Assembly: GCA_947503965.1 (NCBI GenBank)
Contig: CANNFU010000017.1
Location: 1-37,952, forward strand
Source: an uncultured Paracoccaceae bacterium
GTDB taxonomy: Bacteria > Pseudomonadota > Alphaproteobacteria > Rhodobacterales > Rhodobacteraceae
Direction: 5' to 3'
DNA: 37,952 nt
Shown: piece by piece, positions 32,838 through 37,952 of the stretch
Position numbering within the stretch: the stretch's first letter is position 1
Layout: each line of letters opens with the position of its first letter
Notes under the pieces: model-generated
What the model was told of the DNA's origin: nothing
Databases searched by the model: none
Seen by the model: only the letters and a program-made list of their open reading frames with translations
Position numbers and translations under genes: made by a program

Positions 32838-33285
32838 CTTTGCGAATGCCGCGTCTAACACTGATGCCACATTCAAACTGGCCTTCAAGAGTGTTGCGAT
32901 CTCAGTGGCAAATCTTGACCGCAGCATCGCTTTCTACGAAAGGGTTCTGGGCTTTAGCGTCACCTCCCGAACCTATTTTGAACCTGTATCAGCGCATGTT
33001 GCATTCATCGCCTCCGGCGCGCTGCAACTCGAACTGTTGGAGGTGACGGGTTCATCGCGGTTGAAACAACTGGATGCGGCACCGCCGGATCATCTCCTTA
33101 CTCAAGGGTTCAAGGCCATCGTTCTTGAAGTGCCTGATCTGGGTGGGTTTACCGCACATTTGGATTCCCAGCACGTCGATGTCGTTTGGCGCGAATTGGT
33201 GCTGGACGATACAGGATCGATATCCACCCTTTTTCGCGACCCCGATGGGAATCTGATCAGCGTCTTCGGGGTTAAAGATGATTGA
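32827..33285 (+). CDS. VOC-superfamily (glyoxalase-like) protein
   Basis: The 152-residue single-domain protein has vicinal oxygen chelate features: FKSVAISVANLDRSIAFYER with VLGFSV near the start, then ALQLELLEV, and a terminal FRDPDGNLISVFG. The domain could hold a metal at the His/Glu positions, but the exact ligands are not certain. Such proteins act as isomerases, extradiol dioxygenases or glutathione transferases. Here, next to GST genes, a glutathione-linked role is attractive (inference). It overlaps the preceding gene by 11 bp and the next by 8 bp. Confidence 0.85.
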   Translation: MQDNFANAASNTDATFKLAFKSVAISVANLDRSIAFYERVLGFSVTSRTYFEPVSAHVAFIASGALQLELLEVTGSSRLKQLDAAPPDHLLTQGFKAIVLEVPDLGGFTAHLDSQHVDVVWRELVLDDTGSISTLFRDPDGNLISVFGVKDD

Positions 33286-33910
33286 TTTCTATTATTGGAA
33301 CACATCGAACGGACACAAGGTCGCGATCTGTCTGGAAGAAATGCAGCTCGACTATCAGGTGCATACGATCAACATCCAGAAAGACGAACAGTTCACACCT
33401 GCGTTTTTGGACATCAATCCGAACAACAAGATACCCGCGATCGTCGATCATGCGCCGCACGACCATGTGCCACCGCAAACACTTTTCGAATCCGGGGCGA
33501 TATTGCTTTATCTCGCTGAAAAAACGGACAAATTCCTGCCGCATGACACAACGGAACGGTTCGACGTGTTGAAGTGGCTGTTCTGGCAAGCCGCCGGATT
33601 TGGTCCGATGCTTGGCCAAGCGCACCACTTCAACCGCAAAGCCCCACAAGACGCAGCATACGCGCGGGATCGCTACAACAGCGAAGCACAGCATCTGTAT
33701 GGGGTGTTAGAACGCCAACTCACCGGGCAGGCATACGTTACGGGGGCGTATTCCATCGCCGACATGATGATCTTTCCCTGGGTGCGGAGGCATGACTGGC
33801 AGCGCATCGACTTGAATGACTTTCCAAATGTGTCGAAATGGCATGACAGAGTCGGGAGCCGACCCGCAGTCAAAACAGCCTACATGCTCCCAGCAAGGCT
33901 GCACCTTTAA
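33278..33910 (+). CDS. Glutathione S-transferase (YghU/YfcG-like branch)
   Basis: The 210-residue GST begins MIDFYYWNTSNGHKVAICLE, giving the NTSNGHKV active-site turn seen in YghU/YfcG (Nu-class-like) proteins, then NPNNKIPAIVDH and FESGAILLYLAEKT. The helical domain contains FWQAAGFGPMLGQAHHF, another YfcG-like feature. Enzymes of this branch show disulfide-bond reductase and organic peroxide activity in E. coli. It is the last gene of the plus-strand operon. It overlaps the convergent TetR gene by 4 bp. Confidence 0.87.
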   Translation: MIDFYYWNTSNGHKVAICLEEMQLDYQVHTINIQKDEQFTPAFLDINPNNKIPAIVDHAPHDHVPPQTLFESGAILLYLAEKTDKFLPHDTTERFDVLKWLFWQAAGFGPMLGQAHHFNRKAPQDAAYARDRYNSEAQHLYGVLERQLTGQAYVTGAYSIADMMIFPWVRRHDWQRIDLNDFPNVSKWHDRVGSRPAVKTAYMLPARLHL

Positions 33911-34482
33911 CGCTTGGCCAACAGCACCAGATCGACAACGGAATCCAGGTCGTTCCGGCTAGCGTTCGTTCTGGCGGAAACGGAAAGCCCGCGCATCAGG
34001 ACGAGGATGCTTGCCGCTGACTCCTTCGGATCGGGATCGCCCAACTCTGCTAATCTCGCCGCTATTGCCGCCTGAGTCGCCTCCGCTTGCGCGGCAACCA
34101 GCGCGTTAGCTTCTGCATCCTGTGACATCAACGCACCATTCAGCACCATGCACCCTTTGATGTCCCCAGATGAATACACTTCGGCGGACGCCCGAAGGAC
34201 TTTCTCCCAGACCTCGAAGGGTGTCGTGGCGGCTGCAAGTGCAGCGCTGACAAACCTGCCGGTCGAATTGGCATAGTTCTCGACCGCGCGTGTGTAGAGA
34301 CCCAACTTGTTGCCAAAAGCGGCGTAAAGTGATGTTGGCGTGACCCCCAACGTTTCGCAAATTTCACTCATCCCCACTGTGTCGAAACCACGACCGGCAA
34401 ATAGGGCTTGGGCCTGAACAACACCCACATCCACGTCAAATTTCCGGGGTCGGCCTCTTGATCTTTTTTTTGCAGTGGTCAT
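33907..34482 (-). CDS. TetR-family transcriptional regulator
   Basis: The 191-residue protein has a basic N-terminus (KKRSRGRPRKFD) and a TetR helix-turn-helix, with GRGFDTVGMSEICETLGVTP and SLYAAFGNKLGLYTRAVENY. The effector domain that follows includes GCMVLNGALM, a motif of the AcrR-like group with CxxxN. It is transcribed divergently from a secreted ABM-domain gene 106 bp away, and a palindrome in the gap (34516) is a likely operator. It probably represses the ABM-GST pair. Confidence 0.9.
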   Translation of the reverse strand: MTTAKKRSRGRPRKFDVDVGVVQAQALFAGRGFDTVGMSEICETLGVTPTSLYAAFGNKLGLYTRAVENYANSTGRFVSAALAAATTPFEVWEKVLRASAEVYSSGDIKGCMVLNGALMSQDAEANALVAAQAEATQAAIAARLAELGDPDPKESAASILVLMRGLSVSARTNASRNDLDSVVDLVLLAKR

Positions 34483-34515
34483 TACATTATTCTCTTGACG
34501 CTGGTTCGCATATAT

Positions 34516-34530
34516 TAGTAACAGTCACTA
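34516..34530. promoter_or_regulatory. Candidate TetR operator
   Basis: TAGTAACAGTCACTA is a 15-bp palindrome with one mismatched pair (positions 5 and 11). It lies between the divergent TetR and ABM-domain genes, 34 bp from the TetR start and 58 bp from the other. Role inferred from position. Confidence 0.5.
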
Positions 34531-34588
34531 CATTAATTAGTTGCCGCACTAGTTTCAACTGATTTGTCAAAACCTAAGGAAATTCCAA

Positions 34589-35017
34589 ATGTCCCCTACC
34601 TCAAATCTGCACTCCTTGAAAGGCGCTCTGCTTGCCGCCGCCCTGATCTTCACACCGATGCTCGCGTCGGCTCAAGAGGCAACAGCGACCCTGACAACAA
34701 ACAGCGATCACGTCACTTTCGTCAACATCATGAAACCCAATGACGGCGTGAGCCTTGATGAACTGGCCACGCAGTTGACCACGGCGATGGCAAACGATGC
34801 CAGCAAGATGCCGGGGTTTCGCAGCGCGTCGGTGCATGTCAGCCGCGACAACAGCTATGTGCTGAACTACGCACAATGGGATGACGTTGCCTCGGTCGAC
34901 GCCGTCGTCGCAGCGCTGCAATCCGGGTCCTTGCCTGATCTGGCACAGGCTTTCTCGATGTCCTCGCCAGAGTTCCATCCGTACGACGTGTTCAGCATCA
35001 CGCTGCCGAGCGAGTAA
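34589..35017 (+). CDS. Secreted ABM-domain protein
   Basis: The 142-residue protein has a signal peptide (cleavage after LIFTPMLASA). One antibiotic-biosynthesis-monooxygenase (ABM) type domain follows, with VTFVNIMKPNDGVSLDELAT, a MPGFRSASVHVSRDNSYVLN turn and YAQWDDVASVDAVVAAL. ABM domains are dimeric ferredoxin-like folds that include quinol monooxygenases such as YgiN. A periplasmic quinone or phenol oxidation is imaginable but not supported by catalytic residues. AAGGAAA lies about 9 bases before the ATG. It is 3 bp upstream of a GST gene and shares a transcript with it. Confidence 0.82.
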   Translation: MSPTSNLHSLKGALLAAALIFTPMLASAQEATATLTTNSDHVTFVNIMKPNDGVSLDELATQLTTAMANDASKMPGFRSASVHVSRDNSYVLNYAQWDDVASVDAVVAALQSGSLPDLAQAFSMSSPEFHPYDVFSITLPSE

Positions 35018-35020
35018 GAC

Positions 35021-35695
35021 ATGGCTGATCTCACATTCTTCTTTCACCCCTCCCCCAACCCACTGAAGGTTGCACTGATGCTTGAAGAGCTCGGGCTCAA
35101 CTACGCGGTCAAGCCCGTGGATACCTTCAAGGGCGAACAACACGAGCCGGACTTTCTTGCGGTCAACCCAAATGCCAAACTGCCTGCGTTGCAGGACGGC
35201 GCAGTCACCGTGTTCGATTCAAACGCCATTCTGCTTTACCTGGCAGACAAGCATGGCCAATTTCTGCCCGCGTCCTCTGACGGGAAGGCGCAGGTGCTTA
35301 GCTGGCATATGTTTGTTGCAACAGGTCTCTCGCCGTTTTCCGGTCAAGCCGTGCACTTCCTTAAAATGTGCCCGGAGGATATTCCCTACGCAAAAAACCG
35401 GTACGAAAAGGAAGTGATAGGTCACTATGCGATCCTAGACGAACGTTTGAAATCGAACCCCTATATCGCTGGCACGGACTATTCGATTGCAGATATCGGC
35501 GCGTGGGGCTGGATGAATTTTGCACCCTACATCTTCGACGACGGACTGGCGCGGTTCCCGAACGTTGAGCGGCTGTTCAACGAGATTTCAGCCCGTCCCG
35601 CCGCACAGCGGGTCAACGCGTTGAAAGAGAAATTCGAGTTCAAGCAGGACTTCGATGAAGAAACGAAAAAGGCTCTGTTTCCGCAGAACGTTTAA
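35021..35695 (+). CDS. Glutathione S-transferase (third in island)
   Basis: The 224-residue GST begins MADLTFFFHPSPNPLKVALM with the SPNPLKV active-site turn. NPNAKLPALQDG and VFDSNAILLYLADKHGQFLP follow. The helical domain contains WHMFVATGLSPFSGQAVHFL and the typical TDYSIADIGAWGW motif. It resembles the proteobacterial YfcG-like or Ure2-like group. It lies 3 bp after the ABM-domain gene. A hairpin follows at 35702. Its separate control by the TetR repressor suggests a defence or detoxification role against a compound related to the pathway. Confidence 0.87.
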   Translation: MADLTFFFHPSPNPLKVALMLEELGLNYAVKPVDTFKGEQHEPDFLAVNPNAKLPALQDGAVTVFDSNAILLYLADKHGQFLPASSDGKAQVLSWHMFVATGLSPFSGQAVHFLKMCPEDIPYAKNRYEKEVIGHYAILDERLKSNPYIAGTDYSIADIGAWGWMNFAPYIFDDGLARFPNVERLFNEISARPAAQRVNALKEKFEFKQDFDEETKKALFPQNV

Positions 35696-35701
35696 CCATT
35701 G

Positions 35702-35739
35702 GAGAGTGCTCTGTCGCCTATGGGCGATTGGGCACTCTC
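35702..35739 (+). terminator. Hairpin after the third GST gene
   Basis: GAGAGTGC (35702-35709) pairs with GCACTCTC (35732-35739), and an inner stem TCGCC/GGCGA (35714-35727) extends it. There is no clear T-run, so the terminator call is moderate. Confidence 0.6.
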
Positions 35740-35847
35740 ACTGTGTAGAGTTGCCGAGTACTGACGCCTACGAATTGGATCTCCTGAGAACTGGTTCCCT
35801 TGAGGGCTTCGCTGACTCCCCCACCAATGAGCAACGATATGGGGCTC

Positions 35848-35937
35848 CATTATCGTTACCGCAGTTGGCGGCCCAAACCTGCCGCTCAATGGTTCAATTA
35901 TTGCCGCACCGCAGCCTCCCGAGAGCGGACACTGGTC
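35848..35937 (+). repeat. Degenerate intergenic repeat, copy C, with 35740-36064 otherwise empty
   Basis: ATTATCGTTACCGCA (35851) and, 60 bp later, GCAGCCTCCCGAGAGCGGAC (35911-35930) match the copy at 21758-21838 in content though not in order. No gene is supported between 35740 and 36064. Confidence 0.5.
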
Positions 35938-36064
35938 AAAGCTGCATCCTTCATGCCTAGCGTCGTCAACAAACAAGATTGGTGTAGGTTACGTCGTCCG
36001 CACCGACTTCGGTTACAAAGTGCCCCTCTGGTTTGTCGACCAATGCTGCGACACAACTCCGTAA

Positions 36065-36385
36065 CTACAAGAGATCGGAATTGGCGTTGCGACATAGTCG
36101 CGCCGCGCGAGCAATGGCAACGGACTTGTGGGCAAATTCCTCCAATTGCGGGTCGGGGATCGCAGCTTCATCGCTGTAAGCCCAACTCTGGGTCGCATAG
36201 CTTTGACTAAGAGACGTGCAATGAGCAATCCGAGTATCGACAAATGCCTCATAACTCTGTCGTTCAGCAATTCGTCGAGCATCTGCATTCCCGTTCCAGG
36301 CAAAAAACGCCGCTGCTACGGCTATTGGCAAGGAAAGCACCGCTGCTACCGTTTGCCACCTTACTTCACTTAATGATAAAACCAT
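36065..36385 (-). CDS. Hypothetical one-TM membrane protein
   Basis: The 106-residue protein has one N-terminal hydrophobic segment (WQTVAAVLSLPIAVAAAFFA) followed by a charged, helical soluble part with two cysteines (about 59 and 99). I recognise no family. I chose the ATG at 36385 because GGAG lies about 8 bases upstream; a much longer frame would start at 36586 without a ribosome site. It is divergent from the cyclase-like gene across 323 bp. Whether the two work together is unknown; a membrane protein beside a cyclase-like gene is a pairing known from Pycsar defence, but this protein does not look like known Pycsar effectors. Confidence 0.55.
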   Translation of the reverse strand: MVLSLSEVRWQTVAAVLSLPIAVAAAFFAWNGNADARRIAERQSYEAFVDTRIAHCTSLSQSYATQSWAYSDEAAIPDPQLEEFAHKSVAIARAARLCRNANSDLL

Positions 36386-36708
36386 CCATATTCTCCAAAA
36401 AAGCGAACTGCCGAGGACGAACTTTGGCGCCCTATTGATAAAGCATGATTGACTGCAATTGCGGAATACCTCAAGCAAACGTAGCCTTGCCGCCACATCC
36501 GACCTAAGCCTTGTGCTGACGGCCCATTTCAGACGTTGAATGACCCGACCCTTGCTGCTGTGCAGCGCCGCCAAAGCAGACATCAAGAGCGGTTTCGTTC
36601 TGACGGTGTCTTTGGGTCTTTGCGAGAAAAACCGAGATCGATTAAGCTCAAGCGTTCCAGGTGCAATTTGGTAAACCTACGAATGCTTTGCCAGAGGAGT
36701 AGACGGCT

Positions 36709-37482
36709 TTGAGCGATATTTTTGAGAAACGGTTTGTAGTCTTCATCGACATATTAGGTTTTGGTGCAATGGTGAGCGACGCAGCAAAAAGACCAGGCGG
36801 CCAGATCGCTAAGCGCGTGGACACTGCGCTGACAATAGTAGGCAACATGAAACTGCTCGAAGGTGATAGAGTTGACCCAGTTGAAAACATAGCTGGATTT
36901 CATAGACACATCTTTTCCGATTGCATCGTGATGTCAGTCGAACCGGACCCTCTTGCTGTTTCAAAGCTCTTCATTGAGCTTGCAAAGCTCACCGTCAATC
37001 TTATGAGCCAAGGTGTCTGGATCAGAGGCGGCATGTCGCTGGGAGCGATTTCAAAGCGGCGATCAACACCTTGGGGACCGGCCATTGTCGAGGCTTACCG
37101 GGTCGAAAGCAATCTAGCGGTCAATCCAAGAATCGCATTGAGCAAGAGTGCCCTAGATTTCGTGAAGAAAAAGATGGATCGCAAAGAGGAGGACAGACTG
37201 ATTGTTCGAGGCGAGGATGGCGTTTGGTCCCTCGCTCCGATTGTTTGGGCTTTGCGCGATAGCTATGGAAATGGACCGTTTCTCACAGAGGAAACTGCGT
37301 TACGGATCAAGGATCATCTTGAACGCTCACACAAGGAAACGGTGGACAATCCGGGCGTTTTCAAGAAGATCGATTGGCTATCTGAGCAATGGGACACTCA
37401 TGTTAAACCGGCAAACGGCTATCCGGAGTTTGATTGTAGGACCGATCATGGCTTTAGCCGATACTTAGATGCGCAATTCTGA
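36709..37482 (+). CDS. Putative divergent class III-like nucleotide cyclase domain protein
   Basis: The 257-residue protein shows the spacing of class III cyclase cores: RFVVFIDILGFGAMV (Asp14), FSDCIVMS (Asp71), GVWIRGGMSLG (about 103-112) and GPAIVEAYRVES (about 123-134). Two metal-binding Asp positions are therefore kept. A C-terminal part of about 110 residues is unrecognised. The start is TTG at 36709, 8 bases after AGAGGAGT. There is no membrane segment or obvious sensor domain. It may be an active nucleotide cyclase, possibly of the pyrimidine type, or a degenerate relative. G+C is lower than in the catabolic island, which suggests transfer. Confidence 0.6.
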   Translation: MSDIFEKRFVVFIDILGFGAMVSDAAKRPGGQIAKRVDTALTIVGNMKLLEGDRVDPVENIAGFHRHIFSDCIVMSVEPDPLAVSKLFIELAKLTVNLMSQGVWIRGGMSLGAISKRRSTPWGPAIVEAYRVESNLAVNPRIALSKSALDFVKKKMDRKEEDRLIVRGEDGVWSLAPIVWALRDSYGNGPFLTEETALRIKDHLERSHKETVDNPGVFKKIDWLSEQWDTHVKPANGYPEFDCRTDHGFSRYLDAQF

Positions 37483-37924
37483 CTGGGTCGTCCTAGGCAC
37501 ATTGTTGACCCATGATTACTAGGCAACGGCCCTTAGCTCCCGTCCAACCAGACCTTTGGATGTTGCGATAGCAACCCGCTTTCCGGACATCCGCTGCAGG
37601 CCGCCCGAAGTTGTTGATTGATCTAAGGACAGTTTCAAAGGCACCACGCCAATTCAAGGTCTCATACGAAAGAGGGGTCGGTGCATAATTGCGAACCAGT
37701 TTCGGATGCTTACATGATTTCAATCCGAACGCTGCCAAAGAGCCGGTTAGACTACTTTGAAACGGAAAGATTCGATGATCAGTAATGTTGCTCCCGTGGG
37801 CGGTCAGACAATTGGGCAAGCCGCAAATCGGGAAGAAGCTTGGTGGCTTTGTCAGCGCTATGGCCTGAAGCCACTTCGTGAGCGTCCGCTGAACCCGACC
37901 TAACGCGTTCCGTTGGAGCCATCT
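37483..37924. other. Intergenic region without supported gene
   Basis: About 440 bp to the window's end. A minus-strand frame at 37493-37819 has no ribosome site or recognisable product. It contains repeat copy D at 37571. Confidence 0.4.
37571..37600 (+). repeat. Degenerate intergenic repeat, copy D
   Basis: The segment CCCGCTTTCCGGACATCCGC, flanked by GCAA and TGCAGG, agrees with the copy at 8443-8472 at about 25 of 30 positions. Confidence 0.6.
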
Positions 37925-37952
37925 AAGTGTCCACTATCGATGGTGGACACTT
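37925..37952. repeat. Near-perfect 28-bp palindrome at the window edge
   Basis: AAGTGTCCAC (37925-37934) and GTGGACACTT (37943-37952) are exact reverse complements, and the central ATCGAT is also a palindrome. Only the pair 37935/37942 mismatches. It could be a transposon end, an operator or a hairpin; the window stops here. Confidence 0.8.

Noticed and set aside
36065..37482. Calling a complete Pycsar defence system
   Set aside because: The neighbouring one-TM protein lacks a recognisable effector or cyclic-nucleotide-binding domain, and the cyclase assignment itself is motif-based only.
37493..37819. Minus-strand open frame of 108 codons
   Set aside because: It has no ribosome site, odd composition and no recognisable motif, and it overlaps a dispersed repeat copy.

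Overview
The window looks like a chromosomal accessory region of a marine Rhodobacterales (Roseobacter-group) alphaproteobacterium. The reasons are general: protein content and style, GGAAC-N16-CGTT promoters of the alphaproteobacterial EcfG type, a fused TRAP permease, an alphaproteobacterial stress-gene repertoire, and short degenerate intergenic repeats of a kind common in that group. The assignment is inference. I see no rRNA, tRNA, CRISPR array or phage structural gene.

Region 1 (1-4120). A truncated ChbG/YdjC-like deacetylase gene on the minus strand is followed by a co-directional four-gene group: two multi-pass membrane proteins (the second DUF4386-like), an NAD-binding epimerase/reductase, and a Crp/Fnr-type regulator translationally coupled to it.

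Region 2 (about 4121-9100). A complete IS110-family element of the IS1111 subgroup has perfect 14-bp subterminal inverted repeats and a non-coding right end where the targeting RNA of this subgroup is expected. A third copy of the terminal repeat sits on the transposase ribosome-binding site and can form a 12-bp hairpin with the left repeat. Downstream are a 781-residue membrane protein of unknown function with an AIM24-like C-terminus, then decayed DNA with an IS3-family transposase remnant.

Region 3 (about 8.9-20.7 kb) is a general-stress-response island. Small envelope genes dominate: an entericidin-like lipoprotein, two MscS channels (one with a BON domain), a PLDc_N-type peptide, BrkB/YihY, a DUF892 ferritin-like protein, a three-gene set (Ndi-like, holin-like, DUF3618), Pmp3, DUF4112, a PRC-barrel-like protein, a DUF883/ElaB-like protein, a small anchored acidic protein, and an AI-2E-family permease. 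Five perfect GGAAC-N16-CGTT promoters and one N17 variant stand upstream of these transcription units. The sigma factor and PhyR/NepR are not in the window.

Region 4 (21.9-35.7 kb) is a catabolic island for hydroxyquinol-type aromatics. Two divergent operons start at about 26.5 kb. The minus-strand operon encodes a nitroreductase-family enzyme, a CatI/CatJ-type 3-oxoadipate CoA-transferase, maleylacetate reductase and 3-oxoadipyl-CoA thiolase. The plus-strand operon encodes a TRAP transporter, a DMT/YdcZ-type membrane protein, an IclR-family regulator, hydroxyquinol 1,2-dioxygenase, and a YciI-like protein, two glutathione S-transferases and a VOC protein. Two near-identical 15-bp palindromes, one just upstream of each first gene, are the probable IclR operators. 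A TetR gene facing a secreted ABM-domain protein and a third GST closes the island. Together the enzymes convert hydroxyquinol through maleylacetate and 3-oxoadipate to succinyl-CoA plus acetyl-CoA. No enzyme that clearly makes hydroxyquinol is present.

Region 5 (35.7-37.95 kb) is poorly conserved. It has a one-TM hypothetical protein and a divergently transcribed protein with the motif layout of a class III-like nucleotide cyclase, and it ends in a near-perfect 28-bp palindrome. Degenerate copies of an intergenic repeat occur at about 4.3, 8.45, 21.8, 35.9 and 37.6 kb, at the edges of the decayed regions.
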